Part shown: positions 8,389 through 16,921 of the stretch, piece after piece
Layout: each line of letters begins with the position of its first letter
Position numbering within the stretch: position 1 is the first letter of the stretch
Source of the DNA: Actinotalea endophytica
GTDB taxonomy: Bacteria > Actinomycetota > Actinomycetes > Actinomycetales > Cellulomonadaceae
Assembly: GCF_025717005.1 (NCBI RefSeq)
Contig: NZ_JAOVZU010000007.1
Location: 1 to 64,000, forward strand
DNA length: 64,000 nucleotides
Direction: 5' to 3'
The notes under the pieces: model-generated
What the model saw: the letters and a program-made list of their open reading frames with translations, nothing else
Database searches by the model: none
Told to the model about the DNA's origin: nothing
Made by a program: the position numbers and the translations under genes

Positions 8389-9336
8389 GTGAAGTATTTG
8401 ATGAATGGCGTCGACGGCCAGCTCGGCAGCGTCGCCGCGCAGGAGCTGCTGACCTTGGTGGACCCGGAGGACGTCATCCTCTGCGCACCCTCGCTCGACA
8501 AGATCGCCCCGGAGAACCGGGCGTCGTGGACCGACGCGGGCGTCGAGCTCCGCGAGGCGAGCTACGACGACTACGACCAGTGCGTCACGGCGTACAAGGG
8601 CGCCGACCGGATGCTGCTGATCTCGACCTGGGCCATCGGCGAGACCCGGCGCATTCAGCACCGCAACGCGATCAACGCGGCCAAGGCGGCCGGCGTCGGG
8701 TACATCGCCTACACGTCGTTCAACGGCGCCGAGATCGCCGACGACACACCGCTGATCGCCTCGGACCACCGGGTCACCGAGCAGGACATCCTCGAGTCGG
8801 GGCTGGAGTACAACTTCCAGCGCAACATGCTCTACTACGACAACCTGATCTTGATGTTCTACCCGCTCGCCGTGCTGAAGAACAACGCCGAGTGGATGAG
8901 CAACATCCACGGCAAGAAGTGCGGGTACGTGCTGCGCGAGGACTGCTCGCGGGTGGCCGCCGCACTGCTCGCCGGCAAGGGCGAGCCGAACACCGCGTAC
9001 ACGATCACCGGGCCCGAGCTGTTCTCCGAGGCCGAGCTGTTCGCCGAGATCGACAAGCAGACCGGCTTCACCGTGACCTACGGCGACTGCAGCACCGAGG
9101 AGCTGTACGAGTACTGGATGGGCAAGGGCGTCCCGAAGACGGTCCAGGGCGACTTCTCCGCGTCGATCTTCCCGCCCGGGGTCTGCGCCGACGACATCGT
9201 CGGGAACAACGCGAGCCTCGCCAGCGGGCACTTCGAGCGCGTCACCACGGCCGTCGAGGACCTGACCGGCCGCAAGCCGGTCGCGGTGCGCGACGGGCTC
9301 AAGAAGTACCTCGACCTCATCCCCCGCAAGGCCTGA
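8389..9336 (+). CDS. NmrA-type atypical SDR / NAD(P)-dependent quinone-reductase-like protein
   Basis: This 315-residue protein begins directly with the Rossmann strand MKYLMNGVDGQLGSVAAQELL, an unusual version of the GxTGxxG loop with Asp in the Thr position. Next comes the NmrA/QOR2-like order ELREASYDDYDQ, then GADRMLLIST, then NAINAAKAAGVGYIAYTSFNGAEIAD, then EQDILESGLEYNFQRN. The family includes quinone reductases and redox sensors that bind NAD(P) without the SDR Tyr-Lys pair. Codon use is slightly less GC-rich than its neighbours. The SnoaL-like gene starts 70 bases downstream and may be co-transcribed. Confidence 0.88.
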   Translation: MKYLMNGVDGQLGSVAAQELLTLVDPEDVILCAPSLDKIAPENRASWTDAGVELREASYDDYDQCVTAYKGADRMLLISTWAIGETRRIQHRNAINAAKAAGVGYIAYTSFNGAEIADDTPLIASDHRVTEQDILESGLEYNFQRNMLYYDNLILMFYPLAVLKNNAEWMSNIHGKKCGYVLREDCSRVAAALLAGKGEPNTAYTITGPELFSEAELFAEIDKQTGFTVTYGDCSTEELYEYWMGKGVPKTVQGDFSASIFPPGVCADDIVGNNASLASGHFERVTTAVEDLTGRKPVAVRDGLKKYLDLIPRKA

Positions 9337-9406
9337 CGGCCGCAGGTCGGCGCCGGGCTCGACCGGCGCCGACCGCCCCCCGAGACCAGCACGCAAGGAG
9401 AGACGC

Positions 9407-9781
9407 ATGGCCACGCCGGCAGAAGTGATGGAGACCTACTACGAGACGTACGGAACCGGCGACTACGCCACCGTGCCGTTCTCGGAGGACGTCGTGTTCG
9501 AGTCCGTCCTCGGCAAGGAGGAGGGACGGGAGAATGTCGTCAACCACCTGACCGTCGCCCACGGCGGGGGCGCCGTGAAGGAGAAGCTCATCCCGCAGAA
9601 CATGGTGTTCGACGGGGACCGGGTTGCCGTCGAGGTCGTGGCGGAGCTCAGCTTCGAGGTGGACATCCCCGACTTCCCGTTCGGCGACGCGAAGGCGGGC
9701 GAGACCATCGCGGTGCGCTTCGGCGCGTTCTACGAGATCAAGGACGACGCGATCGCCCGGGTCTCGGTCTACCGCTTCTAG
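9407..9781 (+). CDS. SnoaL/NTF2-like small protein
   Basis: This 124-residue alpha+beta cone-fold protein has an N-terminal helix (PAEVMETYYETYGTGD), a bent-sheet core (VPFSEDVVFESVLG, MVFDGDRVAVEVVAELSFEV) and a closing strand (YEIKDDAIARVSVYRF). The fold suits ketosteroid-isomerase-like or polyketide-cyclase-like chemistry, or plain ligand binding. Catalytic residues cannot be assigned. Start is ATG 9407 behind AAGGAGAGA. It lies 70 bases after the NmrA-type gene in the same direction, so a shared transcript is likely. Confidence 0.84.
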   Translation: MATPAEVMETYYETYGTGDYATVPFSEDVVFESVLGKEEGRENVVNHLTVAHGGGAVKEKLIPQNMVFDGDRVAVEVVAELSFEVDIPDFPFGDAKAGETIAVRFGAFYEIKDDAIARVSVYRF

Positions 9782-9804
9782 ACGGACCAGACAGCGAGAC
9801 GCTT

Positions 9805-9839
9805 GCCCGCGGCCGCCGGTCACCCTGGCGTCCGCGGGC
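9805..9839. terminator. Hairpin between convergent genes
   Basis: GCCCGCGG at 9805-9812 pairs with CCGCGGGC at 9832-9839, a perfect 8-bp stem, 24 bases after the SnoaL-like stop. The converging gene ends at 9864. There is no T-run, as is common in actinobacteria. A bidirectional terminator is likely. Confidence 0.5.
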
Positions 9840-9863
9840 GGGCGGGCCGCGCGACCGAACCGA

Positions 9864-10598
9864 TCAGCGCGCGGCGGCTGCCCTCACCGGGCGGAACCCC
9901 AGGACGACCAGCCAGAAGGCCATGACCATCTCCTGCACCGCGAGCGGCGCGTACAGGACGCTCGAGATCGTCGAGTTGGGGTCGTGGGTGAACGGCAGCG
10001 TCGCGCCGGAGACCAGGAACAGCGGTGCGGCGATCAGGCCCCACAGGGCCAGCCAGGCCGGGATCCGGCCGGAGACGTACAGCAGCCGGTACAGCAGCAG
10101 GGCGCCGACGCCGAAGACCGTCTGCCCGATCACGGCCGAGTACTCGTTGACCGCCTGGAGCGCGGTCCCGACAGCCCCCGCGTCTCCGGCCGAGGCGGCG
10201 TCCTCGCCGAGCGTGAGCATCGCCAGCACGACGACCACACCGACCAGGAACAGCGTGCCCTCCGCGATCCGGGAGGCCAGGTACCCGGTCGCCATCCCCC
10301 GACGCAGCGTCGAGGTCGCGTCGCGGGACAGCACCGGGTAGAGCATCACGGCGACCCCGATCACCGAGCACGCCATGACGGTCACGGCGAGCGCGCTGCC
10401 GAGGACCGCACCCCGATCGGCGGCCATCGCCGTCGGCTCGGTCGGCGCCCCGATGGACGCCGCGACCAGTCCCGCGACCGTGGCCACGATGTACAGCAGC
10501 CCGACCGCCACCGCGGCGGTCCGCTCCTCCCGGTTCGCCGATCGCCCCTCACTGACGACGACTCGCTGGTCCTGGCTCGTGGACGCACGGCTCTGCAT
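9864..10598 (-). CDS. DUF4386 family membrane protein
   Basis: This is a protein of about 244 residues with six hydrophobic helices. It shows the DUF4386 pattern: RTAAVAVGLLYIVATVAGLVA at the first helix, VAVMLYPVL, GYLASRIAEGTLFLVG, then YRLLYVSGRIPAWLALWGLIAAPLFL near the end. I chose ATG 10598 (MQSRAS) because GGGAGCAG precedes it; the frame opens further upstream. The function of the family is unknown. It is divergent from the sulfatase maturase gene, which starts 223 bases away. Confidence 0.8.
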   Translation of the reverse strand: MQSRASTSQDQRVVVSEGRSANREERTAAVAVGLLYIVATVAGLVAASIGAPTEPTAMAADRGAVLGSALAVTVMACSVIGVAVMLYPVLSRDATSTLRRGMATGYLASRIAEGTLFLVGVVVVLAMLTLGEDAASAGDAGAVGTALQAVNEYSAVIGQTVFGVGALLLYRLLYVSGRIPAWLALWGLIAAPLFLVSGATLPFTHDPNSTISSVLYAPLAVQEMVMAFWLVVLGFRPVRAAAAR

Positions 10599-10821
10599 GA
10601 CTGCTCCCGGTGGACGGCGTTGTCCCACGGCCCCCGGCCGAGCGCACCCGGCCACAGGCCGTTCCGACCAGTCCAGACCGCGCGGTCCGCGAGTTCAAGG
10701 GACGTAGGTCGACCGGCCTCGTCCCCGTGCCCTCGCGATGCGTCGCCGGCCCGAGGCACCTGCCCGGCCGAGGCTCGACACCCCGCCGGCGGCGTGGTGG
10801 CATGGGTGCGGAGGTGACCGC

Positions 10822-12066
10822 ATGACCGTGCCCACGGTGCCGCCCGGCGCGCGGCGCCTGCCGTTCAGCGTGCTGGCCAAGCCGACGGGCGCGGCGTGCA
10901 ACCTGGACTGCACGTACTGCTTCTTCCTGTCCAAGGAGCTGCTGTACGACCACGACTCCCAGCGGATGAGCGAGGAGGGCCTGGAGACCTACCTCGCGAA
11001 CCTGCTCGACTCCTCCCCGGACGGGGTGGTCGAGGTCGCCTGGCAGGGCGGGGAGCCCACGCTGCGCGGGCTGGCGGAGCGCCTGCGCCGGCCCGGCCAG
11101 CAGCTGCACCACGCGATCCAGACCAACGGCACCCTGCTGGACGACGACTGGGGCGCGTTCCTGGCCGAGCACCACTTCCTGGTCGGGCTGTCGATGGACG
11201 GCCCGGCGCACCTGCACGACGCCTACCGGGTGAACAAGGCCGGCCGCGGCACGCACGACCAGGTGCTGCGCGGGTGGCAGGTCCTGAGCAAGCACGGCGT
11301 GGACACGAACATCCTGTGCACGGTGCACCACGCTAACCAGGACCATCCCCTGGAGGTGTACCGCTACTTCCGGGACGTGCTCGGGGCGCGGTACCTGCAG
11401 TTCATCCCGATCGTCGAGCGCGTCCCGGCCGACCAGCTCGAGCTCGCCGAGCAGGGGTGGCGGCCGGGTGCGCACGGGCGGCGGACGCTGCTCTACCAGC
11501 AGCGCGGCGACGCGGTGACGTCGCGGTCGGTCGACCCGGCCGCGTACGGCGAGTTCCTGGTCGCGATCTTCGACGAGTGGCTCTCGCGCGACGTCGGTGA
11601 GGTCTTCGTCCAGGACGTCGACGTGGCCCTGGGCAACCTGTTCGGCCGGTACTCGCTGTGCGTCCACTCCCCGCAGTGCGGCAACGCGCTCGCCGTCGAG
11701 CACAACGGGGACGTCTACTCGTGCGACCACTACGTCGAGCCCGACTACAAGATCGGCAACGTCGCCGACGCGCCGATCCAGGCGATGCTCCAGTCCGACG
11801 CCCAGCGCGAGTTCGGGCGCTCGAAGCTGACCACCCTGCCGGCCCAGTGCCAGAGCTGCCCTGTGCGGTGGGCCTGTCACGGCGGGTGCCCCAAGGACCG
11901 GATCGCGGTCACCGCCGACGGCGAGCCCGGGCTGAACTACCTGTGCGCGGGCTACTACCGCTTCTACACGCACACCCAGCCGACGCTGGAGCGGATCGCC
12001 GGGCTCCTGCGCACCGGCCGCACGGCCGCCGACATCATGGGTCCCGACGCGGCTACGCCGAGGTGA
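10822..12066 (+). CDS. Anaerobic-type sulfatase-maturating radical SAM enzyme (anSME)
   Basis: This is a 414-residue radical SAM protein. The [4Fe-4S]/SAM motif CNLDCTYC gives Cys26, Cys30 and Cys33, followed by AWQGGEPT. A SPASM region carries the auxiliary-cluster cysteines (LCVHSPQCGN, VYSCDHY, CQSCPVRWACHGGCPKDR, NYLCAGYYRFYTH). Such enzymes oxidise the active-site Cys or Ser of sulfatases to formylglycine in the cytoplasm. The start is ATG 10822 behind GGAGGTGACC. Between GGEPTLRGL and AERLRRPGQ the protein seems about 7-9 residues shorter than usual family members. Its likely client, the sulfatase at 16922-18730, has the matching CxPxR motif. It overlaps the convergent TetR gene by 14 bases. 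Confidence 0.93.
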   Translation: MTVPTVPPGARRLPFSVLAKPTGAACNLDCTYCFFLSKELLYDHDSQRMSEEGLETYLANLLDSSPDGVVEVAWQGGEPTLRGLAERLRRPGQQLHHAIQTNGTLLDDDWGAFLAEHHFLVGLSMDGPAHLHDAYRVNKAGRGTHDQVLRGWQVLSKHGVDTNILCTVHHANQDHPLEVYRYFRDVLGARYLQFIPIVERVPADQLELAEQGWRPGAHGRRTLLYQQRGDAVTSRSVDPAAYGEFLVAIFDEWLSRDVGEVFVQDVDVALGNLFGRYSLCVHSPQCGNALAVEHNGDVYSCDHYVEPDYKIGNVADAPIQAMLQSDAQREFGRSKLTTLPAQCQSCPVRWACHGGCPKDRIAVTADGEPGLNYLCAGYYRFYTHTQPTLERIAGLLRTGRTAADIMGPDAATPR

Positions 12067-12634
12067 CCAGACGCTCGAACGCGAGCGCGAAGGCCTCGGC
12101 CATGTCGATGCTCGGGTCGTACATCCACTGCGTCTGCAGCCCGTCCATGACCGCGATCGCGACGACCGCCAGCTGCTCGGTGTCCGCGTCGGCCGCGAGC
12201 CGTCCGGACCGCTTGAGGTCGTCGAGCCCGTCGGTCCACACCCGGCGCAGCGCCTCGTAGCGCTCGCGGAAGTAGTCGTGCGCGGGGTGGCCCGGCTCGG
12301 CGGCCTCGCTGCAGAACCGGGCGTACAGCTGCACCAGGCCGGGCACCTCGGCGTTGTGCCGGATGAACGTCGCCAGCACCTCGCCGTCCAGGTCCGCCCC
12401 CGCCGGCCGGAACGTGACCTCGTCCTCCACGTCGCGGCGCCGCAGCACCTCGGTGAACAGGGCGTCCTTGGACCCGAAGTAGCGCAGCAGGCCGTTCGGG
12501 CTCAGCCCCACCGCATCGGCGAGCTGCTTGACCGTCGCGCCGCTGTAGCCGCTCTCGGCGATCGTCGTCAGAGCGGTCCGGAGGATCTCCTCCCGCTTGA
12601 CGATGCCCTTCTGGTACGGCCCGCGCGTCGCCAC
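12053..12634 (-). CDS. TetR-family regulator
   Basis: This is a 193-residue TetR protein. The N-terminal helix-turn-helix spans about 12-60 (REEILRTALTTIAESGYSGATVKQLADAVGLSPNGLLRYFGSKDALF). The C-terminal ligand domain opens with DVEDEVTF. A GTG start at 12634 fits the protein start (MATRGPYQKG). It starts 12 bases after the stop of the GH3 hexosaminidase gene on the same strand, so it is the second gene of that operon and probably regulates it, its sulfatase neighbours, or both. Its closest analogue in the window is the TetR at 18929, which shares the 'HPAHD' helix. Confidence 0.88.
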   Translation of the reverse strand: MATRGPYQKGIVKREEILRTALTTIAESGYSGATVKQLADAVGLSPNGLLRYFGSKDALFTEVLRRRDVEDEVTFRPAGADLDGEVLATFIRHNAEVPGLVQLYARFCSEAAEPGHPAHDYFRERYEALRRVWTDGLDDLKRSGRLAADADTEQLAVVAIAVMDGLQTQWMYDPSIDMAEAFALAFERLVTSA

Positions 12635-12645
12635 GGCGCGCCAGT

Positions 12646-14475
12646 CTAGGCGCGCACGCCCGGCCGGGCCGGGGCGCCGGCCCGGGGCGTCGCCAGGCCC
12701 ACCGCGCTCGCCGGCCGGTTCACCGCGCAGTCCTCGTGACCGCAGAACGGGTCGGACGGCGAGACGCCGGTGAACGGGCTGCGCCCCATGAGCTTGTCGA
12801 AGACCGCGTCGAGGGTGACCTCGTTGTTCGTGTACGCGTTGACGTAGACGTGCGCCATCGGGATGTCGAGCAGGTGGTACGGGTTCGCGGTGCTCACCAC
12901 CACGAGCGGCATCTCGCCCGCGTACCAGGGGATGTCGTTGCCGAGCCCGAACATCACCTTCCAGTCGACGCGCACCACGGTGGCGTTCGAGACCGTCTCC
13001 ATGTTCAGCACGATCATCGTCATGTCGTACTTCGAGACGAAGGCGCCGGTGGTCGCGGTGATCTCGCGGATCACCCGGATCACCGTCGGGCTCGGGATGC
13101 CGCGCAGCACCTGCTCGGGGTTGAAGTCGAGCTTGCGCTTGCGGAGGGTCACCTCGAAGCCCTCGAGCTCCAGGCGGCGCTTGATGTCCCGCGCGAACGG
13201 CGAGCCGTTCTGCGCGTAGTTCTCGATCACGTTGAGGTACACGCGGCGGCGCTTCGCCGGGTTGAGCGGCAGGATGTCGCCGCGGTCCTTGACCAGGGTG
13301 ACCGCACGGTCGGCGCACTGCACGGCCCATTCGTGGGCTCCCGCGGTGCCGACCGACGCGAGCGCGTCGGCGCCCGGCACCAGCGTGCCGGCGGCCTGCT
13401 TCTCCGGCAGGCGCAGCGCGGCCTTGAGGGCGAGGACGCGGGTCACCGCGTCGTCCAGGCGCTCGGCGGACAGCAGCCCGGTGCGGACGCCGTCGAGCAC
13501 GTAGCCGTAGTCCTCGTCGATGTTCCGGTTGAACAGGATCATGTCGCAGCCGCGCTCGATCGCCAGGGGCAGGGCCTCGCGCCGCGGCATGGTCTGCATG
13601 AAGCCCACCATGAGCGTCGAGTCCGTGACGACCAGGCCGTTGAACCCGAGCTTGTCCCGCAGCAGCCCGCTGACCAGGGTCTTCGAGAGCGAGCCGGGCA
13701 GCAGCGCGTCGTCGTCGCTGATCGTGGGGTCGACCTGCCGGGCCACGGCCGGCTGGGCGATGTGCCCGACCATCACCGACATCGCGCCGTCGTCGATCAG
13801 GCGGCGGTAGACGGCACCGGAGGTGGCCCACCACCGGTCGGCGCTGAGCGTGTTCACCGAGACCAGCAGGTGCTGGTCTCGCTCGTCGACGCCGTCCCCG
13901 GGGAAGTGCTTGATCGTGGCGGCCACGCCCTCCTCGCGCGAGGCGAGCAGGTAGCCCTGCGCCATCCGGGTCACCAGGTCCGGGTCGCTGCCGAAGCTGC
14001 GCACGTTCGTGATCGGGTTGCGGTGGTTGAGGTCGACGTCGACGATCGGCGCGAACGCCCAGTTGATGCCGACCGCCGCGCCCTCGCGGCAGGAGATCTT
14101 CCCGAGCCGGTAGCCGGCCTCGGGGTCGGCCGTGGCGGCCACACCGCCGGGCATCGCGTAGGACGTCCCGTCCGACGCCGCGCCGTTGCCACCGGACTCG
14201 AGGTTCGCCGCCAGCAGGAGCGGCACGTCGCTCGCCGCCTGGAGCTTGCGGGCGTTCTTCTGCACCTTCGCGCCCGGCATCGGCCGGAACATCCAGCCGC
14301 CGACCTTGAGGTCACCGGTCAGGTGCTTGATGGTCCGCGCGGAGAACGTGAAGGCGCTGACGCAGAAGATCTGGCCGACCTTCTCCTCGAGGGTCATGGC
14401 CTCACGCGTGCGACGGACCCAGTCGGCCTGGGTGGGGTCGAGCGAGAAGGGGGCTGCGGTGACGTCGACGGTCAT
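12646..14475 (-). CDS. GH3 beta-N-acetylhexosaminidase-type glycoside hydrolase
   Basis: This 609-residue cytoplasmic GH3 enzyme has no signal peptide. The NagZ-type motif KHFPGDGVDERDQH covers residues 189-202, with the Asp-His pair D200/H202 typical of hexosaminidases. The nucleophile is D285 in VVTDSTLMVG. Residues about 400-590 form the second alpha/beta domain (VTLVKDRGDILPLNP, then LVVVSTANPYHLLDIPMAHVYVNAYTNN), so it is a two-domain type longer than Gram-negative NagZ. It should release N-acetylglucosamine-like sugars. The start is ATG 14475. An AT-rich patch with AAAAG/CTTTT arms at about 14521-14543 lies just upstream and could be its operator. The downstream TetR gene is co-transcribed. 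Confidence 0.9.
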   Translation of the reverse strand: MTVDVTAAPFSLDPTQADWVRRTREAMTLEEKVGQIFCVSAFTFSARTIKHLTGDLKVGGWMFRPMPGAKVQKNARKLQAASDVPLLLAANLESGGNGAASDGTSYAMPGGVAATADPEAGYRLGKISCREGAAVGINWAFAPIVDVDLNHRNPITNVRSFGSDPDLVTRMAQGYLLASREEGVAATIKHFPGDGVDERDQHLLVSVNTLSADRWWATSGAVYRRLIDDGAMSVMVGHIAQPAVARQVDPTISDDDALLPGSLSKTLVSGLLRDKLGFNGLVVTDSTLMVGFMQTMPRREALPLAIERGCDMILFNRNIDEDYGYVLDGVRTGLLSAERLDDAVTRVLALKAALRLPEKQAAGTLVPGADALASVGTAGAHEWAVQCADRAVTLVKDRGDILPLNPAKRRRVYLNVIENYAQNGSPFARDIKRRLELEGFEVTLRKRKLDFNPEQVLRGIPSPTVIRVIREITATTGAFVSKYDMTMIVLNMETVSNATVVRVDWKVMFGLGNDIPWYAGEMPLVVVSTANPYHLLDIPMAHVYVNAYTNNEVTLDAVFDKLMGRSPFTGVSPSDPFCGHEDCAVNRPASAVGLATPRAGAPARPGVRA

Positions 14476-14572
14476 GTCTTTCTTTCATCTCTCCGTTGAG
14501 GCGCCGGGCTGTCCCGACGTGAAAAGAGTATGCCATGCACTTTTTGGGCCGGCAAGGGACGGTCGGGCCGGC

Positions 14573-14908
14573 TCAGGGGCGGCCGGCGATGACCGCGGCG
14601 GCGACCACGCCGACAGCGATCACCGCGATGCCGGTCGCCACCGTCGCGACGACGGCGGGCAGCCGCCCGTCGGGCAGCGCGCCCGCGCCGGCGACGAGGC
14701 GGCCCGTGGTGCGGCGGGACCGCACGTGCGCCAGGAGCCCGAGCCCCGCCCCGGCGACGACCACGAAGACCGCCAGGACCAGGCCGACCGCGCCGACCAG
14801 CGCGGGCAGCACGCGCAACGCGACCAGCCCGCCCACGACGATCGACAGCGCGGTCCGGTTCCAGGCCAGCGCGGTCCGCTCGGGCTGAAGACCCGGGTCG
14901 AACCTCAT
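14573..14908 (-). CDS. DUF202 membrane protein
   Basis: This is a 111-residue protein with three hydrophobic helices. It carries the DUF202 opening RFDPGLQPERTALAWNRTALSIVVGG. The two hydrophobic runs are at about 30-63 and 90-108. The ATG at 14908 overlaps the stop of the preceding DUF202 gene (ATGA), so the two are translationally coupled. Function is unknown in this family. Pairs of one short and one longer DUF202 protein are common in actinobacteria. It sits between the hexosaminidase and MFS/sulfatase units. Confidence 0.82.
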   Translation of the reverse strand: MRFDPGLQPERTALAWNRTALSIVVGGLVALRVLPALVGAVGLVLAVFVVVAGAGLGLLAHVRSRRTTGRLVAGAGALPDGRLPAVVATVATGIAVIAVGVVAAAVIAGRP

Positions 14909-15342
14909 CCGCCGGCCCGGAGCACGACCCCGGCCACGACCAGGACGGCGACCAGCAGCACCCCGACGGCGAGCGGCGGGGCGAGCCTCGGCGAGGGCAG
15001 CGGCAGACCGAGTCGCATCGCCCGCTCGACGCGGGCCCAGTGCCGCCACGCCGCGAGGGGAACGAGCAGCCCGAGGCCGGTGAGCACCAGCGACGCCGCG
15101 AGGCGCGCGCCCGGGTGCAGCGGGACCTCCAGCGCCGCGAGCGCGACCCCGCCGGCGATCAGTGCGAGCGCGGTGCGGACCCATGCCAGGAACGTGCGCT
15201 CGTTCGCCAGCGTCAGCCGCGGGTCCGGTTCCTCGCCGTGGTCGAACACACTGCGCGGGAAGCGCGACGGGGCCGGCTCAGGGGCGGCCACGAACCGGCG
15301 GCCCGGCCAGCTCTGCACCTCGGCCACGGTCATCCTCCTCAT
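14905..15342 (-). CDS. DUF202 / YidH-family membrane protein
   Basis: This protein of up to 145 residues has the YidH/DUF202 signature DPRLTLANERTFLAWVRTALALIAGGVAL, then two more membrane helices (LAASLVLTGLGLLVPLAAW, PPLAVGVLLVAVLVVAGVVL). The start may be ATG 15342 or ATG 15333. The AGGAGG between them is too close to the second, so 15342 is preferred. Its stop overlaps the ATG of the second DUF202 gene. The role is unknown. Confidence 0.8.
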   Translation of the reverse strand: MRRMTVAEVQSWPGRRFVAAPEPAPSRFPRSVFDHGEEPDPRLTLANERTFLAWVRTALALIAGGVALAALEVPLHPGARLAASLVLTGLGLLVPLAAWRHWARVERAMRLGLPLPSPRLAPPLAVGVLLVAVLVVAGVVLRAGG

Positions 15343-15362
15343 GTGTCATGGGGTCCGGCGCG

Positions 15363-15388
15363 CGCCCGGGCACCTGCGGACCCGGGCG
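15363..15388 (-). terminator. GC-rich hairpin after the MFS gene
   Basis: CGCCCGGG at 15363-15370 pairs with CCCGGGCG at 15381-15388 (8 bp, 10-base loop). It lies between the MFS stop (15473) and the DUF202 start (15342) on the transcribed strand. It may separate the sulfatase/MFS transcript from the DUF202 pair. No T-run follows. Confidence 0.4.
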
Positions 15389-15472
15389 CTCGGCACCGGC
15401 CCGTTCCACGCCGGACCGGCGCGCACGCCCCGTACCGGTCCCTTCTGCGGTAGGGGGCGTGTGCGGACCGTG

Positions 15473-16867
15473 CTACGCGGCCGGCTCGGTCCCGGCCGAG
15501 CGCTGCAGGATCGCGTCGCGACGAGCGTCGAGCTCGCTCTGCAGGCGGGCCCGGTCACGGGCGTACGGACGGTAGAGCGCCGTCAGGAAGACCCCGTTGA
15601 CCAGCATCAGGCCGACCGCGAGCCAGAGCATGACCTGCTGGAGCCCGAACGCGTCGGCCAGGAAGCCGCCGAGCAGCGCATACGCGGCGAAGCCGATGGA
15701 CTCGGCGATCGACACGAAGATCGCGAACGCGGCGCCGCGCAGCTCCGGAGGCACCACGGCCATCACGAGCGGGCGGTTCACCCCCGGGTTCAGGCCCTGG
15801 GTCAGGCCCACCAGGCCGAACAGCGCCAGGTACGGCGCGATCGACCCGTAGCTGAACTGCGTGGCGAAGAACGCGACCACGGCGAACAGGATCTGCGCGA
15901 CCTGCAGGAAGCCGACCCGGCCGTAGTTGATGCTCCACCGGTTCAGGGCGTCACCGGCCCAGCCGCCGACCAGCGTGCCGGCCAGGAAGCCGACGCCGAA
16001 CGGCGCCATGATCGTCGCGGCCAGCGCGGTGTCGAAGCCGAACTCCTGCACCAGCAGCACGACGCCGAACGCCGCGAGCAGCAGGTGGCTCGAGAGCAGC
16101 CGGCTGACCAGCATGATCGCGTAGGACCGGATCCGCAGCAGGCTCGCGGCCTTGGCGAACGTCACGGACTGCTCGGTGGCGTCGCGCTGCTCCTGGGTGA
16201 AGGAGCCGAGCTGCGCCTCGGCACTGCCCTCCCCCGGGTCCTGGTAGAAGAGCACGATCAGCAGGCCGAACAGCATGTTCACCGCGCCGAAGATGAAGAA
16301 GCCGTACCGCCAGCCGTTCTCGATGTTGGCGAGCTGACCGATCAACGGCGCGAGGACGCTCGCGGCGAGCCCGACGAAGCCGTACAGCATGCCGACCACG
16401 CGTCCGCGTGCCTTGTCGGTGAACGAGTCCGAGATCACCGTCGGGACGATCGCGTGCGAGGCAGCGGTGCCCGCGGCCATGATCGTGTAGAGGATCACCA
16501 GCTGGACGAAGCTCTGCGAGAAGCCCGCGGCGATGCCCCACAGACCCCAGAAGCCCGTGGCGACGGCGAGCACACCCTTGCGGCCGAACTTGCGCGCCAA
16601 CGCGACCCAGGTGGGCCCGGCCACGGCACCGACCAGCCGGGCCGACGCCGCGAGGATGCCGAGGGCGCTCGTCGCGAGGCCGAGGGACGCCTGGATGACG
16701 GGGAACAGCGTGTTCGCGAGGCTGCCCTCACCGCCGTCGACGACCATCGACCCGCCGACCACGACGAGGTTGCGCTTGGGGTGGGGCACCGACGCCGCGG
16801 CGCCGGGAGCCGGTTCTGCGACCGTCGTAGCCATCGGCGCCTCCGCCTGGGCCAGGTCCTCGGTCAT
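15473..16867 (-). CDS. MFS transporter, next to sulfatase
   Basis: This 464-residue major facilitator has 12 predicted helices. Loop 2-3 carries the motif-A variant ALARKFGRKGVLA, and the second half has its counterpart GWAGDALNRW. The N-terminal 30 residues are hydrophilic. Start is ATG 16867 with AAGGAGT five bases upstream. The sulfatase gene ends 55 bases before it on the same strand, so the two probably form one operon. The transporter may import the sulfated substrate or export a product; nothing in the sequence settles the direction. Confidence 0.91.
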   Translation of the reverse strand: MTEDLAQAEAPMATTVAEPAPGAAASVPHPKRNLVVVGGSMVVDGGEGSLANTLFPVIQASLGLATSALGILAASARLVGAVAGPTWVALARKFGRKGVLAVATGFWGLWGIAAGFSQSFVQLVILYTIMAAGTAASHAIVPTVISDSFTDKARGRVVGMLYGFVGLAASVLAPLIGQLANIENGWRYGFFIFGAVNMLFGLLIVLFYQDPGEGSAEAQLGSFTQEQRDATEQSVTFAKAASLLRIRSYAIMLVSRLLSSHLLLAAFGVVLLVQEFGFDTALAATIMAPFGVGFLAGTLVGGWAGDALNRWSINYGRVGFLQVAQILFAVVAFFATQFSYGSIAPYLALFGLVGLTQGLNPGVNRPLVMAVVPPELRGAAFAIFVSIAESIGFAAYALLGGFLADAFGLQQVMLWLAVGLMLVNGVFLTALYRPYARDRARLQSELDARRDAILQRSAGTEPAA

Positions 16868-16921
16868 GGGTGTACTCCTTCGTACGGATTATCGATCGTG
16901 CTGGGGGCTTGAGGGGGCGGG

